From Salinibacterium sp. (lineage in GTDB: Bacteria > Actinomycetota > Actinomycetes > Actinomycetales > Microbacteriaceae): a stretch of 64,000 nucleotides of DNA. The DNA lies in the NCBI GenBank assembly GCA_015234465.1, contig JADGNA010000023.1, positions 1 through 64,000 of the forward strand. Direction: 5' to 3'. The notes under the pieces are model-generated. The model was not told the DNA's origin, made no database searches, and saw only the letters and a list, made by a program, of their open reading frames with translations. Below are positions 7,615 to 16,730 of this stretch, one piece after another. The position numbers were made by a program, and so were the translations under genes. The stretch's first letter is position 1; each line of letters begins with the position of its first letter.

Positions 7615-8843
7615 CCGACATCGACCAGCGGAAGGCCTCGCGCCTCCTGCCCCTGAGTGCGCTCCTTGCCGCCCACGGGCTCTCGCTGCTCGGCAACGCG
7701 GTGACGATGATCGTCGTGCCCCTCTATGTGCTCGAGCTGACCGGATCGGTTGTCGCCACGGGTGTCGCGGGCGTCTTCGCGACCGTGCCGATGATCGTGG
7801 GCGGCGCGCTCGGGGGAGTGCTCGTTGACCGCATCGGCTTCCGGCGGGCCGCGATCGCAGCGGATGTCGCGAGCGGCGTCACGGTCGCCGCCATCCCGCT
7901 CCTCGCCGCGACAATCGGGTTGCCGTTCTGGGCGCTGCTGGCGCTCGTCTTCCTCAGCGGGCTCCTCGACACCCCGGGTAACACCGCGAAGTCCTCACTC
8001 GTGCCCGACCTTGCGGAGGCGGCCGGAGTCGCCCTGACGCGGGCATCCGGTGCGGCGGGCGCCGTCTCGCGCACCGCCACGATGCTGGGCGCATCGCTCG
8101 CCGCGGTCGCGGTGGTGCTGCTCGGCCCACTCAATGCGCTGCTGCTCGATGCCGCAACCTTCGCGCTCTCGGCGCTGCTCCTCGCCTTCTTCGTGCCGGC
8201 CGGGGCCACGGGGCACACAGAACAGCGGAGCGAGGGCTTCTGGCACGAGTTCGCGGGCGGGGTGCGACATCTCGCCCGCACGCCCGTCACGCGCAATCTG
8301 GTGCTCCTCATCGTCGTGACGAACTGCCTCGACGCGGCGGGCATGCTCGTCATCCACCCCGTGTACGCCCGAGCGGTCTCGCCCGACGGCGAGTTCCTTG
8401 GTGTCATGATCGCGTTCTTCGCGGGCGGCGCGCTCACGGGTTCTGCCCTGTTCGCCTGGTTCGGGCACCGGCTGCCGAGGCGCGCCATGCTTGTCGCCTG
8501 CTTCGTGCTCGCGGGCCCGCCGCCCTACCTCGCGATCGCGCTTGACCTTCCGCTGCCCGCCGTGCTTCTCGTCTTCGCGCTCTCGGGACTCGCGGCAGGT
8601 TCCATCAACCCGCTCGTCTACACCGTGCTCTATGAGCAGGTGCCGCGGGCGATGCGCGCGCGGGTGTTCGGTGCGCTCACGACGGGGGCGACGGCCGCCA
8701 TGCCGCTCGGGAGCCTCCTCGCCGGTGTCGCGGTTGACGGCCTGGGGTTCCTCGCCTCGGTGCTCGGCATCGCCGCCATCTACACCGCGGCGACACTTGC
8801 GCCTCTTGTGGGGCGATCGTGGCGAGGCCTGAACGCCGCCTGA
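7611..8843 (+). CDS. MFS transporter, drug-efflux type
   Basis: 410 residues, about 12 hydrophobic segments. The loop between helices 2 and 3 has the MFS pattern GGVLVDRIGFRR, and the overall sequence resembles the DHA3 macrolide-efflux group. It starts with a GTG inside the stop of the ArsR-type gene. The pairing of an efflux pump with its own repressor is common for antibiotic or toxic-compound export. The substrate is unknown. Confidence 0.85.
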   Translation: MTDIDQRKASRLLPLSALLAAHGLSLLGNAVTMIVVPLYVLELTGSVVATGVAGVFATVPMIVGGALGGVLVDRIGFRRAAIAADVASGVTVAAIPLLAATIGLPFWALLALVFLSGLLDTPGNTAKSSLVPDLAEAAGVALTRASGAAGAVSRTATMLGASLAAVAVVLLGPLNALLLDAATFALSALLLAFFVPAGATGHTEQRSEGFWHEFAGGVRHLARTPVTRNLVLLIVVTNCLDAAGMLVIHPVYARAVSPDGEFLGVMIAFFAGGALTGSALFAWFGHRLPRRAMLVACFVLAGPPPYLAIALDLPLPAVLLVFALSGLAAGSINPLVYTVLYEQVPRAMRARVFGALTTGATAAMPLGSLLAGVAVDGLGFLASVLGIAAIYTAATLAPLVGRSWRGLNAA

Positions 8844-8848
8844 CCGGC

Positions 8849-8880
8849 CACTACTGAGTAGTCACTACCGGTCACTACCG
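8849..8880. repeat. Three direct copies of CACTACyG
   Basis: CACTACTG at 8849-8856 and CACTACCG at 8863-8870 and 8873-8880; the last two form a perfect 10-bp tandem repeat. A palindrome around ACTACTGAGTAGT overlaps the first. The cluster lies between the MFS gene and the large surface-protein gene and looks like a binding site array for a regulator. Confidence 0.5.
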
Positions 8881-8922
8881 AGTTGCAGTGGGGGACATTT
8901 CCCGCATGCGTACCTTTGCAAA

Positions 8923-8942
8923 AAGCCCGTATTTCCGGGCTT
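8923..8942 (+). terminator. Small hairpin with A/T flanks
   Basis: AAGCCCG (8923-8929) pairs with CGGGCTT (8936-8942), followed by TCTCTCC. It probably ends the ArsR-MFS transcript just ahead of the surface-protein promoter. Confidence 0.5.
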
Positions 8943-8951
8943 CTCTCCTCG

Positions 8952-8957
8952 TATATT
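8952..8957 (+). promoter_or_regulatory. -10 element for the TIG-repeat surface protein (TATATT)
   Basis: TATATT would start a transcript near 8964, giving a ~64-base leader with a small ACGCC/GGCGT hairpin (8962-8975) and a ribosome binding site AGAGGAG (9017-9023). Confidence 0.5.
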
Positions 8958-9027
8958 GGCGACGCCGCGAGGCGTACCGGGGGACAGAGTTGGTGTCCTC
9001 TCGTGCTGGAGAAACAAGAGGAGACCC

Positions 9028-12000
9028 ATGCTGGCCATGGCACGGAAGCGCGTCGCGACGACGCGGTCGAAGTCGAGACGCATACCGAGGTTCGTGGCAG
9101 CAGCCGCCGCGATCACGGTGGCCGTAGCATCCGGGGTCGTCACGTCCCAGACCCCCGCGACCGCGGCGCCGATCCAGCGCACGGCGGCCGAGGGCGCCCT
9201 CCTCGCGGGCGGCGGTGGCATCAACATCGACGCGATCGCGGAACTCGGTGGAGCCTTCTCGCACTTCGGTCCCGGCATCCCCGACTCGGTGGACCTCGAC
9301 CTCACGGCGCTCAGCCTCCTCAACCTCAACCTCGAAGACCTGCTCACGCTCTCACTCGGCCAACTGGTCGAGCTGGGCGTCGTCGGCCAGTACGCCGCGG
9401 CGAACTCGAGCGGTGCCGTCTCGTCGTCGGGGGCTGTCACGGAGACCGGCCTCATCGACCTCGGCGCGGCAAGCGACCCCGCCCAGAACACCCGGGTCAA
9501 GCTCGGCCCGCTCCTCGACGTGCTCGCGCTCGACAGTGTCATCAGCGACGTCAACCTCGAGCTCGGGGCCCTCTCGGCGCGTGCCGAGGCGACGCGTGGT
9601 GCCACGCCGGGCTTCGTCGGTGACTACCAGGTCGCAGGCGCTGACCTCGTCATCGCGAGCCCCACTCTCGGGCAGCTGACGACGACACTCAACTCCACGG
9701 TCGGCGGCCTCGACACCACCGTCAACGCGCTCACCGGAGCGGGCGGGCTCTCCTCGGTCGTCGGCGCGCTGCTCGACGGCCTGCGCCCGATCCTTGCCCT
9801 GCTTGGCCCCGTTGCCGACATCGAGGTCGAGGAACTCACTCTCGCCGTCAATCTCAACCTCACGGCCGCGCTCGCAAACCTCCTCAGCGAGCCCCTCGTC
9901 GACGACAACGGCACCGTCACGATCGACCTCACTGCAGGCACGATCCGGGTCGACCTCGCGACGCTCTATGACCTCAACGACGTCGCCCCCAACACCGAGC
10001 TGCTGGATGCCACGACGCTCAACGCCGCGGTCAGCGCAATCATCGAGGACCTCCTCCTCACGGAGCTCCCGAAGCGCGTGCTCGACCTCGTGGAAGACAC
10101 ACTCAACACGACCTCCGCCACGATCGCGCTCGGCGTCGAAGCGGATGCCGTCCTCGGCCTGATCCCGCTCGCGGAGATCGACCTCCAGCTGTCGACGACC
10201 CTCGGCGGCCTCCTGGGACTCGAGGGCGCCCCCGCGCCGACCTCCGTCATCGACGGTTCCGTGCTCGGCCTGCCCATCATCTCGGCGCTCGGCTCGATCC
10301 TCCAGCCGCTCCTCAACCTCGTGACGTCGACGGTCGGGGGAGTGCTCCGCCCGATCCTCGATCTCGACGTGCTCACCGGCCAGGTGGGCTCGCTCGTCAG
10401 CACGACCGTCACCGCGCTCGACCCCGTCTTCGACATGGTCAGCTCGATCGCGAGCGTGCGACTCAATGTGCAGGAGAGTCCCGGTTCCTTCCGCGAGGCG
10501 AGTGTGGACCCCTCCGTGCCGTCATTCACCCAGCGCGCCGTGCAGGTGCGGGTGCTCCCCGGGCTCCTGGCAGACGACGGGCTGACGGCCATCAACCTGG
10601 CCTCCGCGACGGTCAGCGCACTTCCGCTTGCCGTGCCCGTGAGTTCGGGCATCGCCCCCAGCGCGGGCCCCGTCTCGGGCGGCACGACCGTCATCATCAC
10701 GGGCACGGGCTTCACGGGCGCGACCGGGGTGACCTTCGACGGTACCGACGCCGCGACGTTCGACGTGGTGAGCGACACCGAGATCGCCGTCACGACTCCC
10801 GCGGGCACCGCGGGACCTGCCGACGTCGTGATCCTCCACCCCGACGGCGACGCGAACGCGGGAGTCTTCACCTATGAGGCCCCCGCCATCACGGGAATCA
10901 ACCCCACATCGGGTCCGGAGACGGGCGGCACATCCGTCACGATCACCGGCTCCAACTTCCTGGGGGCGAGCGGGGTCACGTTCGACGGCGTGCCCGCGAC
11001 ATCCGTCGACGTCGTGGACGCGACGCAGATCACGGCGGTGTCACCGCCGGGCGCTGTCGGAACGGCCGACGTCGTCGTGCTGCACCCTGGCGGGGACTCT
11101 GCTCCCCAGAGCTACACCTACACGCAGGTGACCAAGATCACGGGCGTCGCACCCGATGAGGGCAGCTCGCTCGGCGGCACGTCCGTGACCATCACGGGGT
11201 CGTGCTTCACGGGAGCCACGGACGTCACCTTCGGTGGCGTGGCAGGAACCGACTTCGTGTTCGTGGACGACACGCGCATCACGGTGACGACTCCCGCGGG
11301 TAGCGGCACCGTCGACGTAGCGATCATCGGCGCGGACTGCGGTCCCGCAGTGGCGGAAGACGCCTTCACCTTCGTGGTTCCCGGCGCCCCCGACATCATC
11401 TCGATCGCGCCCGAGGAGGGACCCGAGACGGGCGGCACGACTGTCGTCATCACGGGAAACAACTTCTCCAACGCGAGCGGTGTGACCTTCGGCGGCGTCC
11501 CCGCCGCCGTCTTCCATATCGACAGCGACACCCAGATCACCGTCACGACCCCCGTGCACGCCCCAGGCGTCGCCAGCGTCGTCGTGGAGCACCCGATCGG
11601 TGACTCCGCTCCCGAACCCTTCACCTTCCTCCCAGTGCCAAGCATCGCGGGAATCACGCCCGACGAGGGGCCGATCACGGGCGGCACGATCGTGACGATC
11701 ACGGGCTCGGGCTTCACGGGTGCGACGGGCGTCGACTTCGACGGTGCTGCAGGCACGGGCTTCGCCGTCGTGAGTGAAACCGAGATCAGGGTCACGACGC
11801 CTCCCGGCTCCGAGGGGCCGGCCGATGTCGTCGTGCTGCACCCCACGGAGAACTCGAGCGCGGGTACCTTCACCTACCTCGAGGTGCCGGTCATCACGGG
11901 CCTTGCCCCCGCATCCGGCCCTGACAGCGGCGGGACGGTCGTCGTCATCACGGGCACCGGCTTCACCGGCGCGACCGGCGTGACCTTCGACGGCAACGTC

Positions 12001-14517
12001 GGCACCCCCTTCAACGTCGACAACGACACCCAGATCACGGTCACGACGCCGCCCGGCGTCGTCGGCCCGGTCGACGTGGTCGTCGCCTACCCCGTGGAAG
12101 GCTCGCTTCCCGGCACGTTCACCTATGTGGGAACCCCGGCGAATGCCACGAGCATGACCCCGACGGAGGGCCCCGTCACGGGCGGCACTCCCGTCTCGAT
12201 CACGGGTTCGGGCTTCACCGGTGCGACGGCTGTGACCTTCGACGGAGTGCCTGGTGCCTCGTTCACGGTCGTCAGCGAGACCGAGATCACGGTGACGACG
12301 CCTGCGGGCGCGGCGGTCGGGCCTGTCCCGGTCGTGGTGGAGGACCCGGCGGGCGACTCGGCACCGATGAGCTTCACCTACCTCTCGGCGACAACGATCG
12401 ACACGGTCACGCCGGGCCGCGGCCCGGAGACGGGAGGCACGCCTGTCGTCATCATCGGGTCCTGCTTCACGGGCGCGACAGAGGTGCTCTTCGGCACGAC
12501 GCCGGCGACTACCTTCACGGTCGTGAGTGACACGAGGATCGAGGCTGAATCCCCGGCGGGAGCCGGTGTCGTCGACATCACGGTCACTGGCGCCCCCGCC
12601 TGTGGTGACGCGACGATCGAGGATGCCTTCACCTACCAGACGGTTCCCGTGATCACGGGCATCACGCCCGACCGCGGGCCGTCGATCGGCGGCACCTTCG
12701 TCGAGATCACGGGCTCGTCGTTCACTGGCGTCACGGGCGTGACCTTCGCCGGTGTCCCCAGCACGGGCGTCGTCTTCGTCAACGACACGACGGTGCTCGC
12801 GGTCTCCCCGCCCGGCACGGTCGGTCTCGCTGATGTCGTCGTCACGACGGATGTCGCACCCAGCGCCCCCTACGGCTTCACCTATGAGCCGCACCTCGCA
12901 TCCGTGGTGTCGACGATCGCGCCTGACAACGGACCCGAGGCTGGCGGCACGGTCGTCACCATCACGGGCTCGGGCTTCACGGGCGCGTCGGGGGTCACCT
13001 TCGGCGGCGCCCCAGGCACCTCCTTCACGGTCGTGAGTGACACCGAGATCACGGTGACGACGCCCGCGGGCACCCGCGGTGCGGTGGATGTCGTCGTGCT
13101 GGATCCGGCTGGCGACTCCTCCGCGCTGACCTTCACCTACACGGCGCAGGCGGTCATCGACACAGTCAGCCCCGATGAGGGTCCCGATGCGGGCGGCACC
13201 GAGGTCACCATCTCGGGTTCCTGCTTCACGGGCGCGGTCGATGTGCTCTTCGGCTCGGTGTCGGCGACATCCTTCACCGTGGTGAATGACACGACCATCA
13301 CGGCGGTTGCTCCCGCCGGTGTCGGCACGGTCGACATCACGGTCGTGGGCGGCCCGGGCTGCATCGACGTCACCGAGCCGGATGCCTACACCTACGTGGC
13401 ACCGGCGGTCATTGCGACGATCGACCCGAACACGGGGCCAGAGACGGGTGGCACGGTCGTCACGATCACGGGCACCGACTTCACGGGTGCCACCGGGGTG
13501 ACCTTCGACGGCGTCGCCGGCACCGACTTCACGGTCGTGAGCGACACGGAGATCACCGTGACGACACCCGCGGGCACCCCCGGCGTCGTGGACGTCATCG
13601 TCGAGAAGGGAACCGTGCCCTCGGCTCCCGGAACCTTCACCTACAAGGCGCAGGCCGTGATCGACACGGTCAGCCCCGACGAGGGCCCCGAGGCCGGCGG
13701 CACCGAGGTCACCATCTCGGGTTCCTGCTTCACGGGCGCGGTCGATGTGCTCTTCGGCTCGGTGTCGGCAACATCCTTCACCGTGGTGAATGACACGACC
13801 ATCACGGCGGTCGCTCCTGCCGGAGTCGGCACGGTCGACATCACGGTCGTGGGCGGTGTCACCTGCAGTGACGTCACCGACCCGGATGGCTACACCTACG
13901 TGGCACCGGCGGTCATCGCGACGATCGACCCGAGCACGGGCCCGGAGACGGGTGGCACGGTCGTGACGATCACGGGCACTGACTTCACAGGCGCGACCGG
14001 GGTGACCTTCGGCGGCGCCGAGGGCACCGGATTCACGGTCGTGAGCGACACGGAGATCACCGTGACGACCCCGGCCGGAGCCCCGGGCGTGGTGGACGTC
14101 GTCGTGCTCAAGGGAACCGTGCCGTCGGCGCCGGGTGACTTCACCTACACGGCGGTCACGACGATCGACGAGGTCTCGCCCGACCGGGGTTCCGTGGATG
14201 GTGGCACGACCGTCACGATCGCCGGACACTGCTTCACGGGAGTCACGGCGGTGTACTTCGGTGACACCGCGGCGACGTCGTTCAGGGTCCTGGACGACAC
14301 CCGCATCGAGGCCGTCGCACCCGCTGGAACGGGTACCGTCGACATCACTGTCGTCGGAGCCGGCGAGTGCGGCACCGGGGTGGCCGACGGCGGGTTCCGC
14401 TATGTCGCCGCCCTGCCGTTCACGGGTTCGGAGCCGTTCCTCGGCTTCCTGGCCGCGCTTCTGCTGATGGCTTCGGGTGCCATCCTGACAGCGCGAGCTC
14501 GGCGCCAGGCGGCGTAA
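9028..14517 (+). CDS. Large LPFTG cell-wall-anchored protein with 15 IPT/TIG repeats
   Basis: 1829 residues from the ATG at 9028, which follows AGAGGAG at 9017-9023. A signal peptide ends near ATAAP (residues ~45-50). Residues ~50-540 resemble the choice-of-anchor G region of actinobacterial surface proteins (Leu/Asn/Asp-rich, NLNLEDLLTLSLGQL). Residues ~540-1795 are 15 immunoglobulin-like IPT/TIG domains of ~85 residues, each with PxxGPxxGGTxVxITG. Five (3, 8, 11, 13 and 15) carry GSCFTG or a close variant plus a second Cys, suggesting an internal disulfide. Repeats 11-12 and 13-14 are nearly identical at DNA level. The sortase signal LPFTG is at residues 1796-1800, followed by a hydrophobic helix and an Arg-rich tail. 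It is probably an adhesin or a stalk. No sortase gene is in the window. Confidence 0.9.
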   Translation: MLAMARKRVATTRSKSRRIPRFVAAAAAITVAVASGVVTSQTPATAAPIQRTAAEGALLAGGGGINIDAIAELGGAFSHFGPGIPDSVDLDLTALSLLNLNLEDLLTLSLGQLVELGVVGQYAAANSSGAVSSSGAVTETGLIDLGAASDPAQNTRVKLGPLLDVLALDSVISDVNLELGALSARAEATRGATPGFVGDYQVAGADLVIASPTLGQLTTTLNSTVGGLDTTVNALTGAGGLSSVVGALLDGLRPILALLGPVADIEVEELTLAVNLNLTAALANLLSEPLVDDNGTVTIDLTAGTIRVDLATLYDLNDVAPNTELLDATTLNAAVSAIIEDLLLTELPKRVLDLVEDTLNTTSATIALGVEADAVLGLIPLAEIDLQLSTTLGGLLGLEGAPAPTSVIDGSVLGLPIISALGSILQPLLNLVTSTVGGVLRPILDLDVLTGQVGSLVSTTVTALDPVFDMVSSIASVRLNVQESPGSFREASVDPSVPSFTQRAVQVRVLPGLLADDGLTAINLASATVSALPLAVPVSSGIAPSAGPVSGGTTVIITGTGFTGATGVTFDGTDAATFDVVSDTEIAVTTPAGTAGPADVVILHPDGDANAGVFTYEAPAITGINPTSGPETGGTSVTITGSNFLGASGVTFDGVPATSVDVVDATQITAVSPPGAVGTADVVVLHPGGDSAPQSYTYTQVTKITGVAPDEGSSLGGTSVTITGSCFTGATDVTFGGVAGTDFVFVDDTRITVTTPAGSGTVDVAIIGADCGPAVAEDAFTFVVPGAPDIISIAPEEGPETGGTTVVITGNNFSNASGVTFGGVPAAVFHIDSDTQITVTTPVHAPGVASVVVEHPIGDSAPEPFTFLPVPSIAGITPDEGPITGGTIVTITGSGFTGATGVDFDGAAGTGFAVVSETEIRVTTPPGSEGPADVVVLHPTENSSAGTFTYLEVPVITGLAPASGPDSGGTVVVITGTGFTGATGVTFDGNVGTPFNVDNDTQITVTTPPGVVGPVDVVVAYPVEGSLPGTFTYVGTPANATSMTPTEGPVTGGTPVSITGSGFTGATAVTFDGVPGASFTVVSETEITVTTPAGAAVGPVPVVVEDPAGDSAPMSFTYLSATTIDTVTPGRGPETGGTPVVIIGSCFTGATEVLFGTTPATTFTVVSDTRIEAESPAGAGVVDITVTGAPACGDATIEDAFTYQTVPVITGITPDRGPSIGGTFVEITGSSFTGVTGVTFAGVPSTGVVFVNDTTVLAVSPPGTVGLADVVVTTDVAPSAPYGFTYEPHLASVVSTIAPDNGPEAGGTVVTITGSGFTGASGVTFGGAPGTSFTVVSDTEITVTTPAGTRGAVDVVVLDPAGDSSALTFTYTAQAVIDTVSPDEGPDAGGTEVTISGSCFTGAVDVLFGSVSATSFTVVNDTTITAVAPAGVGTVDITVVGGPGCIDVTEPDAYTYVAPAVIATIDPNTGPETGGTVVTITGTDFTGATGVTFDGVAGTDFTVVSDTEITVTTPAGTPGVVDVIVEKGTVPSAPGTFTYKAQAVIDTVSPDEGPEAGGTEVTISGSCFTGAVDVLFGSVSATSFTVVNDTTITAVAPAGVGTVDITVVGGVTCSDVTDPDGYTYVAPAVIATIDPSTGPETGGTVVTITGTDFTGATGVTFGGAEGTGFTVVSDTEITVTTPAGAPGVVDVVVLKGTVPSAPGDFTYTAVTTIDEVSPDRGSVDGGTTVTIAGHCFTGVTAVYFGDTAATSFRVLDDTRIEAVAPAGTGTVDITVVGAGECGTGVADGGFRYVAALPFTGSEPFLGFLAALLLMASGAILTARARRQAA
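13149..14145 (+). repeat. Tandem duplication of a two-domain TIG unit
   Basis: The unit 13149-13649 (repeats 11 and 12) and the unit 13650-14145 (repeats 13 and 14) are about 500 bp each and match with only scattered, mostly synonymous differences, including long identical stretches. This indicates a recent unequal crossover that lengthened the protein. Confidence 0.8.
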
Positions 14518-14531
14518 CCGACCGTGAACAA

Positions 14532-14571
14532 GAGAACGACCCCGGGCACCCCCTGCCCCGGGGTCGTTCTC
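14532..14571 (+). terminator. Strong hairpin terminator after the TIG protein
   Basis: A perfect 15-bp stem, GAGAACGACCCCGGG (14532-14546) with CCCGGGGTCGTTCTC (14557-14571). It ends the surface-protein transcript before the pta promoter. Confidence 0.8.
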
Positions 14572-14594
14572 GGGTTAACCGTGAATCACGAGCG

Positions 14595-14600
14595 TAGGGT
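14595..14600 (+). promoter_or_regulatory. -10 element of pta (TAGGGT), leaderless
   Basis: TAGGGT ends 6 bases before the GTG at 14607, so the transcript should begin at the start codon. Confidence 0.5.
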
Positions 14601-14606
14601 TGAAGG

Positions 14607-16730
14607 GTGACGCGCAACATCTACATCACCTCGATCGAGGGCCATGCCGGCAAGTCGACGATCGCCCTCGGGCTGCTCGACACGCTCTCTCACGAGACGG
14701 GCCGGGTGGGCGTCTTCCGCCCGGTGGCCCGCTCGACCGAGGAGCGCGACTACGTGCTCGAGATGCTCCTCAGCCACGACGCCGTCGATCTCGACTATGA
14801 CGAGTGCCTCGGAGTCACCTACCAGCAGGTGCACGACGATGCGGATGCGGCGCTCTCCACGATCGTCGAGCGGTTCAAGGCGGTCGAGGCCCAGTGCGAG
14901 GCCGTGATCGTCCTCGGCTCCGATTACACGGATGTCGGCAGCCCCACGGAACTCTCCTACAACGCACGCATCGCGGCCAATCTCGGCGCCCCCGTGCTCC
15001 TGGTGCTGGGCGGACAGCATGACGAGCGGGGGCCGCGCACGGCCGACGAGGTGCGGCAGGTCTTCGGCATCGCGCTCGAGGAGCTGGAGTCGGAGCACGC
15101 CCATCTCATCGGCGTCATCGCGAACCGCGTCGACCCCGAGCGCCTCCAGGAGGTCCTCGCGGAGCTCCAGGTCGCAGCGGGTGACGTTCCGGCCTGGGTG
15201 ATCCCGGAAGACCCCTTCCTGATCGCCCCCACGATGGCGCAGCTGCTCACGGCGGTCGAGGGCGAGCTCGTGAAGGGCGACCCCGAAATGCTCCAGCGGG
15301 AAGCGCTGGGCGTCGTCATGGCGGGCATGTCGATGGAGAACTGCTTGACCCGCATCATCGAGGGCGGCGTCATGGTCATCGCGGGCGACCGCTCCGACGT
15401 GCTGCTGGCGATGCTGCTGGCGCACCATTCCGAGACCTTCCCGTCGCTTTCCGGCATCATCCTCAACGGCGGCTTCGAGTTCGTGCCGCAGGTGGAGCGC
15501 CTGATCGATGGCCTCGGTTCCTCGCTTCCCATCATCCGCACCGGCTTCGGCACCTATGACACGGCCAGGCGGGTCACCTCCGCGCGGGGTCGCATGGCCG
15601 CCGATTCGCGCCGCAAGTACGACACGGCCATCGCCCTCTTCGAGGAGCACGTCGACGCGCGGCGGCTGCTGTCGACGCTCCAGGTGAGCCGTTCGGATGT
15701 CACGACCCCGCTCATGTTCGAATACGACCTGCTCGCCCGGGCACGGGCCGCACAGAAGCACATCGTGCTGCCCGAGGGGGGCGACGACCGCATCCTGCAG
15801 GCCGCGAGCACGCTGCTCCGCCGCAATGTTGCGCGTCTCACGATCCTCGGCGAGGAGGCGGAGGTGCGTGCCAGGGCCGCAGAGCTCGGCGTCGACATCG
15901 CGGCCGCGACCGTGCTGAGCCCCCTCGACCCCGAACTGCGGGAGCGTTTCGCCCACGAGTACGCGAGGCTGCGAGCCCACCGCGGCGTCACCCCTGAGGC
16001 GGCCATGGACATCGTGACGGATGTCTCGTACTTCGGCACCATGATGGTGCACCTGGGGCTCGCCGACGGCATGGTCTCGGGGGCGGCGCACACGACGGCG
16101 CACACGATCCGCCCCAGCTTCGAGATCATCAAGACCGTGCCGGGCGTCTCGGGCGTCTCGGTCGTCTCGAGCGTCTTCCTCATGTGCCTCGAAGACCGGG
16201 TGCTCGTCTACGGTGACTGTGCCGTCAACCCTGACCCGGATGCGCAGCAGCTGGCCGACATCGCGATCTCCTCTGCGGCGACCGCGCAGCAGTTCGAAAT
16301 CGAGCAGCGGGTCGCGATGCTCTCCTACTCCACGGGGGAGTCCGGCAGCGGTGCGGATGTCGACAAGGTGCGCGAGGCGACCGCGCTCGTGCGGCAACGC
16401 CGGCCCGAGCTGAAGGTCGATGGCCCGATCCAGTACGACGCTGCGGTCGACGCCTCGGTCGGCTCCTCGAAGCTGCCTGGTTCGGAGGTCGCAGGGCGTG
16501 CGACGGTCTTCATCTTCCCCGACCTCAACACGGGCAACAACACCTACAAGGCGGTGCAGCGCAGCGCGGGTGCTGTCGCGATCGGCCCCGTGCTGCAGGG
16601 CCTCAACAAGCCCGTCAACGACCTCTCGCGGGGCGCCCTGGTGCAGGACATCGTCAACACCGTGGCAATCACCGCCATTCAGGCGGCTACGCGGGTTGAG
16701 CCTGTCGAAACCAAGGATTCCAACGCATGA
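14607..16730 (+). CDS. pta: Phosphate acetyltransferase, long form
   Basis: 707 residues, the length of three-domain enzymes. An N-terminal dethiobiotin-synthetase-like domain begins with a P-loop (SIEGHAGKST, residues ~10-19), followed by a DRTGG-like middle domain and the C-terminal PTA_PTB catalytic domain (from ~residue 375, LARARAAQKHIVLPEGGDDR). It interconverts acetyl-CoA and acetyl phosphate and is coupled to ackA by an ATGA overlap. The last ~13 codons (RVEPVETKDSNA) are encoded by a REP-like half-element, so the natural C-terminus has been replaced or extended. The GTG start fits a leaderless mRNA. Confidence 0.95.
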   Translation: MTRNIYITSIEGHAGKSTIALGLLDTLSHETGRVGVFRPVARSTEERDYVLEMLLSHDAVDLDYDECLGVTYQQVHDDADAALSTIVERFKAVEAQCEAVIVLGSDYTDVGSPTELSYNARIAANLGAPVLLVLGGQHDERGPRTADEVRQVFGIALEELESEHAHLIGVIANRVDPERLQEVLAELQVAAGDVPAWVIPEDPFLIAPTMAQLLTAVEGELVKGDPEMLQREALGVVMAGMSMENCLTRIIEGGVMVIAGDRSDVLLAMLLAHHSETFPSLSGIILNGGFEFVPQVERLIDGLGSSLPIIRTGFGTYDTARRVTSARGRMAADSRRKYDTAIALFEEHVDARRLLSTLQVSRSDVTTPLMFEYDLLARARAAQKHIVLPEGGDDRILQAASTLLRRNVARLTILGEEAEVRARAAELGVDIAAATVLSPLDPELRERFAHEYARLRAHRGVTPEAAMDIVTDVSYFGTMMVHLGLADGMVSGAAHTTAHTIRPSFEIIKTVPGVSGVSVVSSVFLMCLEDRVLVYGDCAVNPDPDAQQLADIAISSAATAQQFEIEQRVAMLSYSTGESGSGADVDKVREATALVRQRRPELKVDGPIQYDAAVDASVGSSKLPGSEVAGRATVFIFPDLNTGNNTYKAVQRSAGAVAIGPVLQGLNKPVNDLSRGALVQDIVNTVAITAIQAATRVEPVETKDSNA
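16691..16712. repeat. REP-like half-element inside the 3' end of pta
   Basis: It shares GCGGGTTGAG and TCGAAACC with the palindromic element at 2558-2634, with the inner part shortened. It is translated as part of the pta C-terminus. Confidence 0.6.

Noticed and set aside
8958-9027. Riboswitch in the leader of the TIG protein
   Set aside because: Only one small hairpin is present; no conserved core of c-di-GMP, c-di-AMP or other known riboswitches could be recognised.
11041-14229. 1062-codon open frame on the minus strand
   Set aside because: It is the antisense shadow of the TIG repeats; the repeated high-GC codons keep the opposite frame open. The product is Arg/Asp/His-rich low-complexity sequence without domains.
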